Source: a bacterium (GTDB lineage: Bacteria; UBP6; UBA1177). From it: a stretch of DNA of 64,000 nt. The position numbers and the translations under genes were made by a program. The notes under the pieces were generated by a model. It had not been told where the DNA came from, made no database searches, and saw only the letters and a program-made list of their open reading frames with translations. The stretch lies in the NCBI GenBank assembly GCA_022703485.1, contig JAKLDO010000002.1, forward strand, positions 1 to 64,000. The letters are read 5' to 3'. This document shows positions 1 through 8,645 of this stretch, one piece after another (position 1 is the stretch's first letter; each line of letters opens with the position of its first letter).

Positions 1-1751
1 GGGTTCCTGCTGACAGTGCTACGACCTATAATGCTTCAGCCAGTTCGACCGAATGCAGATATAAATGTGCTTTGAACTATACATGGAACAGCTCTATCTG
101 CGCCGCCGACACGAAAAACGGACAGAACTGCACAGGACTTCCGGCAAACGCTTTCTGGAACACGGCATCGAGCATAACCCAGACATGGAACGGAACAGAC
201 TGGGCTCCTTCCACAACAGGTACTTTTAATTCGACCCCGAGCACAACAGAATGCGTATTCAAATGCAATGTAAATTATTCATGGAACGGCTCTGCGTGTA
301 TTGCCGATACAAAGACCTTCAACTGCGCTTCAAAACCTGCCGGAAGCGACTGGAACACAGTTTCAAGCTATACACAGACATGGAGCGGAACTGAGTGGCT
401 TCCTGCTGAAACCGCAACAGCATACAACACGGATGCAAGCACTTCGGAATGCCGTTACAAATGCGCATTGAACTACACATGGAACGGTTCTATCTGTGCT
501 GCTGACACAAAAACTTTCAACTGCGCATCAAAACCTGCCGGAACAGACTGGAACACTGTGTCAAATTATACACAGACATGGAACGGTACAGCATGGTCAC
601 CTGCCGACAGCACAACCACATACAACGAAACACCCGATACAAATTCATGCAGATTTAAATGCACGACTGACTATTTCTGGGACGGTTCATCCTGCAAAAC
701 CCACGAATGCGCTCAGAATTCAGACTGTACTGCTGATTATAACAAACCTGTATGCGACACCAGTGTCAATCCGAGAAAATGTGTGATGTGCTTTACTGAT
801 TCCAACTGCAATACAGCTATCGGGGAAAGATGCGATACCGGTCTTAAGCAGTGCTGGTCGGGACTTACATGCCAGAATGCAGTATGGTCACTTCCGAACA
901 GCGGATCATATAACTGGGATAACGGTAATCAGAGCTGGCTCGGAACAGGTAACTACTGGGGAAGAGAGACCTACCGGGCAAGAAGTGCTTCATACAGCTG
1001 GGGATATTATGATGCGGATTACTATTACAGCAGCAATATTGATGAAACTTCGAGGATCTCAGGATATTATGATCTGACAGCATGTACAGGGTGCACCGTT
1101 CAGGCATCATTCTATTATACAGGCTGGGTGGAAAGCACCTCAAGCGATTTTGACTATATTCAGGCAAGATGCAGCGGCGACAACGGATCGAACTGGAATA
1201 ACGACTCGACACTGAAAACACAGACATGGTCTACATGGTCGAACAGGACATGGAATATGCCGGCGGGATGCATCACCAATAAATTTACATTCGGAATGAG
1301 ATTCAGATCTGACGGAAGTAATGTTGAAGACGGAATGCTGATAGACGATCTTGTCATTACAAATGCGGCAAGCACCGCTCCAAACGGTAATTTTGACGGA
1401 ATTACAAGCGGATCTGACAGCTATCTCTGGGGCTGGACATGTGATCCCAACGATTACAACGCCGCCCTTCTCGTCCATCTCGTATTCTACAAAAATGGAA
1501 ATACCGGAAACACTCCTGTAACCAGATGGATCAGGGCCGTAGTACAGAGGGAGCAGGCCGTCGGGGATGTCTGCGGCGGGAACAGGAATCACGGATTCCA
1601 GTATTCGCTCGACCCTGAGCTTAAAGCGGCTCTGGGAAGCGGCACCCACTCAATATATGCATACGGTATCGATGTTGCGGCATCAACAGGTCTCTGCGGA
1701 GGAAAATTCTATTCTTTCAGCAGTATGCCGAGAACTTTCACACTGCCGTAA
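1..1751 (+). CDS. Cys/Trp-repeat surface protein, 3' part of a longer gene
   Basis: The frame is open from base 3, so the gene starts upstream of the window; the TTG at 72 lies inside a repeat and is not a credible start. About 582 residues are visible. The first 210 or so are repeats of about 65 residues, each with a Cys, a WNT/WNS segment, TQTWNGT, a second Trp followed by P, YN, an EC-x-YKC or EC-x-FKC motif and WNGS-x-C. Next comes a short Cys-rich stretch (ECAQNSDC, CFTDSNC), then a beta-rich segment of about 150 residues ending in IDDLVI that resembles an extracellular jelly-roll module. The last 110 residues carry three Cys (WTCD, DVCGG, GLCGG) and an HGF motif. No membrane segment or sorting signal is seen at the C-terminus. 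The same repeat module recurs in the protein at 24708-26660. The role is unknown; extracellular or cell-surface location is inferred. Confidence 0.85.
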   Translation, partial: VPADSATTYNASASSTECRYKCALNYTWNSSICAADTKNGQNCTGLPANAFWNTASSITQTWNGTDWAPSTTGTFNSTPSTTECVFKCNVNYSWNGSACIADTKTFNCASKPAGSDWNTVSSYTQTWSGTEWLPAETATAYNTDASTSECRYKCALNYTWNGSICAADTKTFNCASKPAGTDWNTVSNYTQTWNGTAWSPADSTTTYNETPDTNSCRFKCTTDYFWDGSSCKTHECAQNSDCTADYNKPVCDTSVNPRKCVMCFTDSNCNTAIGERCDTGLKQCWSGLTCQNAVWSLPNSGSYNWDNGNQSWLGTGNYWGRETYRARSASYSWGYYDADYYYSSNIDETSRISGYYDLTACTGCTVQASFYYTGWVESTSSDFDYIQARCSGDNGSNWNNDSTLKTQTWSTWSNRTWNMPAGCITNKFTFGMRFRSDGSNVEDGMLIDDLVITNAASTAPNGNFDGITSGSDSYLWGWTCDPNDYNAALLVHLVFYKNGNTGNTPVTRWIRAVVQREQAVGDVCGGNRNHGFQYSLDPELKAALGSGTHSIYAYGIDVAASTGLCGGKFYSFSSMPRTFTLP

Positions 1752-1770
1752 GACGCTGATATAAATCAAT

Positions 1771-1799
1771 TTGACAAACCCGTTTTTATTTTCTAAAGT
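1771..1799 (+). promoter_or_regulatory. Predicted sigma70-type promoter for ilvE
   Basis: TTGACA at 1771-1776, a 17-base spacer and TAAAGT at 1794-1799 lie upstream of ilvE. The ribosome binding site GGAGGA at 1853-1858 is 4 bases from the ATG at 1863. The leader would be about 60 bases. Confidence 0.5.
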
Positions 1800-1862
1800 T
1801 CACTGTCCTTTGTTTTTTTTCATTAAAGTTAAAATATCAAAAAAAGATCCACGGAGGAAAAA

Positions 1863-2891
1863 ATGGTTGAAAAGGCTGACATCAAATGGTCTGAACTTCG
1901 ATTCGGCTATCTGAAATGCGAGTACCGTTTCATTTCGAACTTCAAGAACGGCAAATGGGATGATGGTGTGCTTACAACCGATGACTATCTCAGAATTCAC
2001 GAAGGCTCCACAGCTCTTCATTACGGACAGCAGTGCTTTGAAGGTCTGAAGGCCTACACAACGAAAGACGGCAGAATTCTTCTTTTCAGACCCGACAGGA
2101 ACGCCGCAAGGATGAAAAGTTCGTGCGAACAGCTCCTTATGGCGGTATATCCTGAGGAAAAGTTCATTGAAGCATGCGTCAAAGTCGTTAAAGCGAATGA
2201 AAAGTTCGTTCCGCCATACGGAAGCGGTGCATCTCTTTATCTCAGACCGTATCTTATCGGCGTGGGTGAAAATGTCGGCGTGAGACCTGCACCTGAATAT
2301 CTTTTCGGAATATTCGTCACTCCTGTCGGACCTTATTTCAAAGGCGGACTTGCACCGTGTCACTTCACAATAGCCAATTATGACAGAGCGGCGCCTAGAG
2401 GAACGGGCGGAGTAAAAGTCGGTGGCAACTATGCGGCAAGCCTTAAAGCTCATAAAGAGGCCGTTGATGCAGGTTTCTCTGACTGCATTTACCTTGATCC
2501 CGCCACACAGACAAACATTGAAGAAGTCGGGGCGGCTAATTTCTTCGCAATCACAGCAGACAACACTTTTGTTACACCTAAATCCCCTTCAATACTTCCA
2601 TCGATAACAAAATACAGCCTCATGCACATTGCTGAACACTATCTCGGAATGAAAGTCGTGGAAAGGGAAATTCCCGTGACATCGCTAGGTGAGTTCGTAG
2701 AGGCAGGTGCATGCGGAACCGCGGCGGTTATATCACCGATCGGCTCCATCACAAATAAAGGACACAGATATTCCTTCTATGGCGAAGGAAAAGAAGTAGG
2801 CCCGAAAACAAAGGAACTTTACAGAATTCTCACATCCATCCAGAACGGTGACATGGAAGGTCCGGCAGGCTGGGTCATCGAAGCAAAATAA
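1863..2891 (+). CDS. ilvE: Branched-chain amino acid aminotransferase
   Basis: This PLP enzyme of fold type IV exchanges amino groups between glutamate and the 2-oxo acids of valine, leucine and isoleucine, the last step of their synthesis and first of their breakdown, in the cytoplasm. The 342 residues match the group II BCAT length. Recognisable family segments are LHYGQQCFEGLKAY near residue 57, the FRPDRNAARM segment near residue 78, GTGGVKVGGNYAAS near residue 180 (its Lys is the expected Schiff-base residue, as in KxGGNY of known BCATs), YLDP near residue 210 and EVGAANFF near residue 221. The ATG start is supported by an upstream GGAGGA. It stands alone with its own promoter; no other branched-chain biosynthesis gene is next to it. 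I am confident in the family; exact substrate preference cannot be read. Confidence 0.95.
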   Translation: MVEKADIKWSELRFGYLKCEYRFISNFKNGKWDDGVLTTDDYLRIHEGSTALHYGQQCFEGLKAYTTKDGRILLFRPDRNAARMKSSCEQLLMAVYPEEKFIEACVKVVKANEKFVPPYGSGASLYLRPYLIGVGENVGVRPAPEYLFGIFVTPVGPYFKGGLAPCHFTIANYDRAAPRGTGGVKVGGNYAASLKAHKEAVDAGFSDCIYLDPATQTNIEEVGAANFFAITADNTFVTPKSPSILPSITKYSLMHIAEHYLGMKVVEREIPVTSLGEFVEAGACGTAAVISPIGSITNKGHRYSFYGEGKEVGPKTKELYRILTSIQNGDMEGPAGWVIEAK

Positions 2892-2907
2892 ATCCCTGGA
2901 ATTCTTT

Positions 2908-2935
2908 TTGACTTTTTTTCCACATCAAATACAAT
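2908..2935 (+). promoter_or_regulatory. Predicted promoter for the MscS channel gene
   Basis: TTGACT at 2908-2913, a 16-base spacer and TACAAT at 2930-2935 lie just before the channel gene. A weak GGAG at 2952-2955 precedes the ATG at 2962. Confidence 0.5.
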
Positions 2936-2961
2936 ATCTCTGAAATCTAACGGAGACATGT

Positions 2962-4581
2962 ATGCGTATTTTATTTAGAAATTTCACAATGATCTTATGT
3001 CTGGCTATCCTTTCAGCGCCGCTTTTTGCAAATGTTAAAGGAAGTGACATTCCTCCTGATACAGCAGATGAGATTCTGGTCATTGACGGCACTCAAGTAT
3101 TCACATTCAGAGGCGAACTTACCGGTTTCAGTCCGGCAGCAAGAAAGAACAGGGCGCAATCCAGAATCGAAGACCTTATTAAAAGAGAGATCCCCGGTGA
3201 AGTGACATCAAAGCAAATTAATGAAGGAAATTTGATAATGCTCGGAGATCGCGGGATCTTTGTCATTACTCCAGGAGACATTGATCCTTTAAAAAATGGA
3301 ACTGTTAAATCAGAAACGCAAAAGGTTACGGATTTACTGAACAATCTTTTTGAAGCAGAAAGAAAAAAAAGAACATCATCCGCCTATATCTTTGCTGTCA
3401 TTCAGTCGGTGACAGCACTTGCTCTGTTCATTCTTTTCATAATATTCACAGCCAGGAGCACAAAAAAACTGAATGATTTCATTTCATCTAAACTTGCAAC
3501 CGGTGGAAAAACTGTCAAAAGCGACCTGCTGAAAGCTTTCCATGCTGAAGAAATAACTGCAAGAGCGGGGAATCTGATAACTGCTGTAAGCTGGATCATC
3601 TACCTGATAATGACCTATGTATTCATCACATTCATGCTTACGAGATTCCCACAGACAAAAAACTTCGGCAATGCACTCGGAAGTTATCTGAATGCGGCTT
3701 TTTCGGCTACTTTTTCATCGATCATATCATCAATACCTGACCTAATGATAGTTGCTGTCATCACATTCTGCGCATGGATAATCAATCGTATATCAAGGCT
3801 TCTTTTCGACATGATCGAACAGGAAAAGATCTCTATGCCGGTAATTTTTCCAGATACTGCTCAGCCTACCCGGAGAATAGTTACAACACTTATCTGGATA
3901 TTCGGAATAATTGCGGCCTATCCGTATCTCCCTGGAAGCGGAAGTGAAGCGTTCAAAGGGATAAGCATTATGCTGGGACTGATAGTATCTCTCGGTTCCT
4001 CGGGAATTATGAGTCAGGCGATGAGCGGACTTATCCTTATGTACTCAAGAACTTTCCGTCCCGGTGATTTTGTCAAAACAGGTGATGTCGAAGGCATTGT
4101 CATTTCTCTCGGCATGCTTTCAACAAAGATCAGAAACATAAAAAATGAAGAGATAACCGTTCCTAATGCAGTTCTGGTTGGGTCTGCAACAACAAATTTT
4201 ACGAGATTGCATAAAGAAATGGGACTGGTAATATCAACATCCGTCACCATCGGATATAACACTCCGTGGAGACAGGTGCACGCAATGCTTATAATGGCCG
4301 CGGAAAAAACCGAAGGAGTAAAAAGAAACCCGGCTCCCTATGTCCTTCAGACCGCATTGAGTGATTTTTATGTGGAATACAGACTTTTTGCACCTGTCGA
4401 AGAGGTCAACGGCAGGCCAGCGGTCCTGAACAGACTTCATCAGAACATTCAGGATGTGTTCAACGAGTACGGTGTTCAGATCATGTCACCTAATTACGAA
4501 GCAGATCCACCGCAACCTGTTCTTGTACCTAAAGATAGATGGTTTGAAGCACCCGCAAAAAATAACGAAAAGAATAATTAA
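2962..4581 (+). CDS. MscS-family mechanosensitive ion channel with periplasmic N-terminal domain
   Basis: Predicted small-conductance mechanosensitive channel that releases solutes on osmotic down-shock. The 539 residues begin with a signal peptide (residues 1-24) and a soluble segment of about 100 residues. Hydrophobic helices follow near residues 132-157, 195-222, 240-270 and 297-325. The pore-lining helix and beta domain are the signature: GLIVSLGSSGIMSQAMSGL then LMYSRTFRPGDFVK near residue 340, with ITVPNAVLVGS in the beta domain and a long C-terminal alpha-beta part. It is longer than E. coli MscS (286 residues) because of the signal sequence, N-terminal domain and extra helices, as in many MscS homologues. 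It has its own promoter and is not coupled to ilvE. Confidence 0.92.
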   Translation: MRILFRNFTMILCLAILSAPLFANVKGSDIPPDTADEILVIDGTQVFTFRGELTGFSPAARKNRAQSRIEDLIKREIPGEVTSKQINEGNLIMLGDRGIFVITPGDIDPLKNGTVKSETQKVTDLLNNLFEAERKKRTSSAYIFAVIQSVTALALFILFIIFTARSTKKLNDFISSKLATGGKTVKSDLLKAFHAEEITARAGNLITAVSWIIYLIMTYVFITFMLTRFPQTKNFGNALGSYLNAAFSATFSSIISSIPDLMIVAVITFCAWIINRISRLLFDMIEQEKISMPVIFPDTAQPTRRIVTTLIWIFGIIAAYPYLPGSGSEAFKGISIMLGLIVSLGSSGIMSQAMSGLILMYSRTFRPGDFVKTGDVEGIVISLGMLSTKIRNIKNEEITVPNAVLVGSATTNFTRLHKEMGLVISTSVTIGYNTPWRQVHAMLIMAAEKTEGVKRNPAPYVLQTALSDFYVEYRLFAPVEEVNGRPAVLNRLHQNIQDVFNEYGVQIMSPNYEADPPQPVLVPKDRWFEAPAKNNEKNN

Positions 4582-4605
4582 GGATTTCTCACTTTCTGGA
4601 AGATC

Positions 4606-4680
4606 TGGCGACCCCAGGGGGATTCGAACCCCCGTTAACGGCGTGAGAGGCCGCCGTCCTAACCACTAGACGATGGGGTC
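4606..4680 (-). tRNA. tRNA-Glu (anticodon CTC)
   Basis: On the minus strand the sequence folds as a cloverleaf: acceptor GACCCCA pairs with TGGGGTC, the discriminator is G, and CCA is encoded (TGG on the plus strand at 4606-4608). The anticodon loop CTCTCAC gives CTC, which reads GAG. The T arm contains GGTTCGAAT. It lies 12 bases downstream of tRNA-Gln on the same strand. A second tRNA-Glu with anticodon TTC is at 16643. Confidence 0.96.
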
Positions 4681-4692
4681 AATTCAAGAAAT

Positions 4693-4766
4693 TGGATCCC
4701 GGATAAGGATTCGAACCTTAATTGATGGAGCCAGAATCCATAGTCCTGCCATTGGACGATCCGGGA
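4693..4766 (-). tRNA. tRNA-Gln (anticodon CTG)
   Basis: Minus-strand cloverleaf: acceptor TCCCGGA pairs with TCCGGGA, discriminator T, encoded CCA. The anticodon stem ATGGA/TCCAT encloses the loop TTCTGGC, giving CTG, which reads CAG. The 5' end is only 8 bases beyond the stop of the small secreted-protein gene at 4775, so the two tRNAs may be transcribed with that gene or from a promoter inside it. Confidence 0.93.
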
Positions 4767-4774
4767 CCCTCTTG

Positions 4775-5134
4775 CTATTTAAAGACTCGTGCAAAAACCT
4801 TATCGTCCCAGGAGATGACATAGATCTTATGCCAGGGGGCCGACTCTTTGAGGTTGTAGAACACCTGCACCCTGAAATTATCCTCATTGATATGAAGATC
4901 TTCCTTGATGTTGGCATCACCTGCAAAAAGGGCTCGGATCTGCTTAACCGAAGTATCAAAGTCTTTAGCAAGTTGATACTTTCCGTCACCCACCTTTACG
5001 GCCTGGTTCGGCAGATACTTCAAGTTCAGATCCGTTGCACTGAGTCCATAGCTCAAAAGTAAAAGAGCCGTTAAAGCGACGGCTTTGTAACACAAAACCT
5101 TTTTCAAGTCAAATAAAAGTGCTGATCTCGACAT
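4775..5134 (-). CDS. Small secreted protein of unknown function
   Basis: The 119-residue protein has a basic N-terminus and a hydrophobic stretch (residues 17-32, VALTALLLLSYGLSA) that looks like a signal peptide cleaved after SA. The mature part of about 85 residues has no Cys and no motif I recognise; it contains YQLAKDFDTS and ends VISWDDKVFARVFK, mixed alpha/beta in character. The ATG at 5134 has only a weak ribosome site (GGTG), so a slightly later TTG start is possible. The gene lies directly upstream of two tRNA genes on the same strand. It looks real because of the clean signal peptide and the absence of any rival frame. Function unknown. Confidence 0.7.
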   Translation of the reverse strand: MSRSALLFDLKKVLCYKAVALTALLLLSYGLSATDLNLKYLPNQAVKVGDGKYQLAKDFDTSVKQIRALFAGDANIKEDLHINEDNFRVQVFYNLKESAPWHKIYVISWDDKVFARVFK

Positions 5135-5180
5135 AACACACCGATTATCCTAAGTAAAATAAACGAATTAAGCTGAGCGG

Positions 5181-6179
5181 CTATTTGCTCTGATTCTGAA
5201 GTTCCTTGATCTTGTCCATAAGAGCTTTTTCTCTTTCCCAGATCTCCTTCTGCTGTTTTCTCGCCTCTTCGTCAGCTTTCTTTGTGTCTTCGATAAGCTT
5301 CTTGAGCTTATCTCTTTCCTTATTTTCAGCAATGAGCTCTTCAGGAGTGATCGTCTTTCCGTCGATCAGGTAGAAGCTGAATGTAAGCGGCTGATTCTGG
5401 TCCCAGCTCTCAGGTATGTCTTTAACAACTGTCTTGAAAACTTTTACGCTGTTCGGAAGGAGCGAAGTCCTGAGACCTTCAAATCGCATATCAACTACAG
5501 GGAAGAACTCCGTAGCGTGAATGACATCACCGTTGGAATCCCTGAATTTAACTCTGATGCCGACCCTTATCATATCAAGGTCGGAACTTCCGTTAAGGAT
5601 CGTTCCTACAAGCTGTGCCATGCCCGGACGGTCTATTATCTTCTGTCCGACGATCTCATCGATCTTTATCAGACCTTTGTATTCACGCAGAAGACTGTCA
5701 AGCCTTTCCTGCTCGTCCTTTCTTTCTTTGATCATAGCCATTATGTCCTGAAGCTCAACTTTGAAAGCTCCGTTCTCTTTTACGACCCTGACAACGAAAA
5801 TGAGCGATTCATCCTGATTCATTACACCTGCCATACGGCCCATGTTGGATGTCTGACCGGTTGCTTCAATGAAGTCGCCGGTTTCCTTATCAATAACGAT
5901 GGCTGCCTTTGCAGTTCTGATCTCCTTGCCAATTTTGCCTTTATATCTTTCTGTAAGCCAGTCCTTGTACTCTTCGAATGTCATGACCTCTTTCATCTTC
6001 GTTGAAAGATAGTTGTCGTATATGTCCTTGAGAGTGCCTTTGCTTCCATCAAGCGCATCTCTGACTGTATAGAGATATTGCTGAATGAATTCATCTACTT
6101 GGTCCTGGATAGCCTTTTCTTTGTTACATGCAGTGAAAACAAGGACCACTGCAATAAGAGCCAACATCAGATTTCTCAT
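5181..6179 (-). CDS. Lipoprotein with C-terminal coiled coil, unknown function
   Basis: The 332 residues start with a lipoprotein signal peptide whose lipobox FTAC places the lipidated Cys at residue 18. The mature protein is rich in charged helices. Its middle contains a beta-type region around residues 190-270 (NGSSDLDMIRVGIRVKF, ATEFFPVVDMRF) resembling a small immunoglobulin-like fold. The last 60 residues (KERDKLKKLIEDTKKADEE and onward) are a strongly charged heptad-like coiled coil. A consensus AGGAGG precedes the ATG. It lies 46 bases before the small secreted-protein gene on the same strand and follows the larger lipoprotein gene at 6226, so the three may share a transcript. I do not recognise the family. 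Periplasmic or outer-membrane inner-leaflet location is inferred. Confidence 0.82.
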   Translation of the reverse strand: MRNLMLALIAVVLVFTACNKEKAIQDQVDEFIQQYLYTVRDALDGSKGTLKDIYDNYLSTKMKEVMTFEEYKDWLTERYKGKIGKEIRTAKAAIVIDKETGDFIEATGQTSNMGRMAGVMNQDESLIFVVRVVKENGAFKVELQDIMAMIKERKDEQERLDSLLREYKGLIKIDEIVGQKIIDRPGMAQLVGTILNGSSDLDMIRVGIRVKFRDSNGDVIHATEFFPVVDMRFEGLRTSLLPNSVKVFKTVVKDIPESWDQNQPLTFSFYLIDGKTITPEELIAENKERDKLKKLIEDTKKADEEARKQQKEIWEREKALMDKIKELQNQSK

Positions 6180-6225
6180 TTAAACGCCTCCTGAGCTTAA
6201 AAAATACTGCTGCGAAAAGATATAT

Positions 6226-8148
6226 TCACTTAATTATTATGTCAAGAATATAGTTCCCCGTAATGTTCATTGAGGGGATGTGGGAACTTTCTGTCATGAA
6301 AGGCTTCACCTGTATGATATATTTCTCCCCTTTTTTAACATCAAGAACTGTCCTGCTGTACTTGTTGTAATTGAGAATGTCTATCATGTCATCATTTTCA
6401 GCCATAAGCTCTTCTTTCCTGAAAACTCTGATGACAGTGTCAATGTTGAAATCGGTGTTCCGTCTATCCGGTGAAGTAGAAACATACATTGTACCGTCAT
6501 TCTCTATCATGATCTCGAAGTTGTTCTCCACGAAATAATTGTCCGTATCGAAGTGACCTGAGTATGAACCCTGTCCGGCTTTTACAGGATCGGGGCTGAG
6601 CCCGCCGCTCCATTCACGGATATCCGTATGCACAGGAGATGTTCTCAGGTGAGTAACACTTCCGGAATCCTGTTCACATTCACCCTGATATATGCCCAGA
6701 TAAATGGTCTGCGTCTTTTCATATCTCCTTATGAAAGCCCTGCTCACACCGGCGGGATCTATAAATGCATAAGGAAGCAGGTCACTGCTGAAAATATGAA
6801 TGCCTGCCGGGACATCACCTGACACCTCTATTTCAAAAAGATCACCATTATCAGGCATGTTCCATTCATAAAAAGCCCATCTGCAGTCAGGCATTTCAAT
6901 CATTTTATGCACAGTGTCATTGAACTGGACAAGAACTTCCGGTTCGCCTGCATCAGAAACAGAGAAACTGTAATTCTCATCTTTTCCGGTGAGATTGAGA
7001 TACGCTGTACCTGTGAACGGCATCAGCATGTTAACATAATGTGTTTCGAGCCCTTTCAGCGAGCTGAAACGCAGAGGGATGACTGTCGAGCCTGTCACAG
7101 GGTATGTCCCGGCCCAGAACTCAGCTGTGATATTCTTTCCGGCTTCAGTGACAATTACCATTTCAGCGATGCGGCCTTTCTGAAGATCATATCTGAACCA
7201 GTCCTGATCATCAGCTGTTTCGCCCAGTATAATCTGCGGTTTTTCGCTCAATCTGCCTGAAACATTCTGTGTATCTGTGATATTTGCATAGTTGTAGAGA
7301 TTGTTCGGTTCAAGCTCGGAATCTGACGGCTGTCTTAAAAGTGTCAGAGTAAAATCATCAGGACCCCGACTGTCCAGCTCTGTGAGCAGTCTTCCCGTAA
7401 CAGCAAGATATTTCAGACCGCTTTCAAACCTTGAATAGATTAGCGGGTTCATGAGGTTGCTGTTGTAGTCCTCATCATCGTTCCCTGCGGCTGATTCTCC
7501 TGAATCGCAGTTGAATATGAATGTCGTCTTATCGCTTTCAACTGTTCCGGACTGTACTCTGATCTGATATATGCCGTTATCCGGGATATCAAGCTCTACA
7601 ATGTCACTCCCGCTCAACGATCTGTCGAAGTTCCGCTCCAGTTCCTGACCCGGACTGAGAATTTCATAGATACCGGAATCGCAGACAGACCGTGAGGAAA
7701 TTCTGAAATAGTAATAATATCCTCCGAAGACACCGCCTGTTTCATCTGTGTTTCTGACATCACCCGTTTCAAAGTACTGCCAGCCGTCTACCGATGTGAC
7801 AAAGACGGCCCTGTGTCTGCCTGCGGAAGGAAAAGTCACGAACTGGGCATGTCCCAGATTGTCACCGTGTCCGATGTAAGGAAAGAAATCTTCCTTTGCG
7901 CTTTCTATCTCGATAGTTATTTCAGTTCCGGCAGGCCGCCATATTTTAAAAAGGTCGGTATCAGCAGTTCCGTCTTTTTTTGTCTCCAACACAGCGGCAT
8001 AAAGCTTTCCCGATTCCACTTCCATAGCCTGGAATGTCATTTCATTCGGTTCTGTCTCAAGGATATATCCGCTCAGATCAAGGCTTGTCCGCGGATCGCA
8101 TGCGCTTAAAATAAAAAGGGAAAAATATATTATCAGGTGTCTATTCAT
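6226..8148 (-). CDS. Large lipoprotein with PPC-like domains
   Basis: The start is the ATG at 8148, which overlaps the stop of the upstream thioredoxin gene (ATGAATAG, 8 bases), rather than the longer in-frame TTG. This gives 640 residues with lipobox LSAC and Cys near residue 17. Two segments look like bacterial pre-peptidase C-terminal (PPC) domains: ETEPNE followed by TDLFKIW near the N-terminus, and ELEPNN followed by DDQDWFRYDL near residue 300. Further beta-rich repeats follow, including one with DTDNYFVENNFEIMIEN. PPC domains are extracellular beta-sandwich modules often attached to peptidases; no catalytic domain is visible here. A secreted or surface binding role is inferred. Translational coupling to the TlpA-like protein suggests that redox partner may serve its folding. 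Confidence 0.83.
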   Translation of the reverse strand: MNRHLIIYFSLFILSACDPRTSLDLSGYILETEPNEMTFQAMEVESGKLYAAVLETKKDGTADTDLFKIWRPAGTEITIEIESAKEDFFPYIGHGDNLGHAQFVTFPSAGRHRAVFVTSVDGWQYFETGDVRNTDETGGVFGGYYYYFRISSRSVCDSGIYEILSPGQELERNFDRSLSGSDIVELDIPDNGIYQIRVQSGTVESDKTTFIFNCDSGESAAGNDDEDYNSNLMNPLIYSRFESGLKYLAVTGRLLTELDSRGPDDFTLTLLRQPSDSELEPNNLYNYANITDTQNVSGRLSEKPQIILGETADDQDWFRYDLQKGRIAEMVIVTEAGKNITAEFWAGTYPVTGSTVIPLRFSSLKGLETHYVNMLMPFTGTAYLNLTGKDENYSFSVSDAGEPEVLVQFNDTVHKMIEMPDCRWAFYEWNMPDNGDLFEIEVSGDVPAGIHIFSSDLLPYAFIDPAGVSRAFIRRYEKTQTIYLGIYQGECEQDSGSVTHLRTSPVHTDIREWSGGLSPDPVKAGQGSYSGHFDTDNYFVENNFEIMIENDGTMYVSTSPDRRNTDFNIDTVIRVFRKEELMAENDDMIDILNYNKYSRTVLDVKKGEKYIIQVKPFMTESSHIPSMNITGNYILDIIIK

Positions 8149-8638
8149 CAATTGATCTGATCCAGCTTTCGACAGCATCAGGACTTATCATGCCGGTATG
8201 GACTTTTTTAACGGTCCCGTCCTTTAAAAGAATGGTCGTGGGAAGCACTGAGATCATATATTTATCAAAAAAAGTATCATCGGCCGCTGCATTCCTGAAT
8301 GAAAGCGCCAGTCTTTCATATGTGAGATCATCCACAGGGCCTCTGAGCACGCCGACAGTGGTGTGCTTTTCTGATATAGCATTCAATCCGGGCATTTCCT
8401 TTACGCACGCTTCGCACCATGTCGCCCATAGATTAAGGATCACAACTCCCGAGCTTACATCTATCGAAACAGGTTCACCGTTTTTCGGGTCGGTTCCAGT
8501 TATCTGCTTTATTTCAGATCCCGGAAGTGTTATATGGGCACCGTAATATGAAAAGATGTTGTATGCTATCAGAAGAATGACTATGACAGTTATTACAATG
8601 GTGAATATCTTATCAGACCTTTCGTTCTTTTCATTCAT
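8141..8638 (-). CDS. TlpA-like membrane-anchored thioredoxin
   Basis: Predicted periplasmic thiol-disulfide oxidoreductase. Starting at the ATG at 8638 (just past the stop of the upstream gene) gives 165 residues. An N-terminal membrane anchor spans about residues 12-32, followed by a thioredoxin fold. The active site is ATWCEACVKEMP, a CxxC redox pair in the WC-x-x-C-x-x-E-x-P context typical of TlpA/ResA proteins, and the cis-proline loop appears as SVLPTT. The TTG at 8671 would extend the frame back into the neighbouring gene and is less likely. It is the middle gene of a tight set with the CoA-binding protein and the PPC-like lipoprotein. Its role may be cytochrome c maturation or disulfide control of the many Cys-rich secreted proteins nearby; the sequence does not decide. 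Confidence 0.9.
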   Translation of the reverse strand: MNEKNERSDKIFTIVITVIVILLIAYNIFSYYGAHITLPGSEIKQITGTDPKNGEPVSIDVSSGVVILNLWATWCEACVKEMPGLNAISEKHTTVGVLRGPVDDLTYERLALSFRNAAADDTFFDKYMISVLPTTILLKDGTVKKVHTGMISPDAVESWIRSIDE

Positions 8639-8645
8639 ATCCGGC

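Noticed and set aside
1800-2453. A 217-codon open frame on the minus strand
   Set aside because: It is antisense to ilvE, which is unmistakable. The translation is Cys/Arg-rich with no protein-like pattern.
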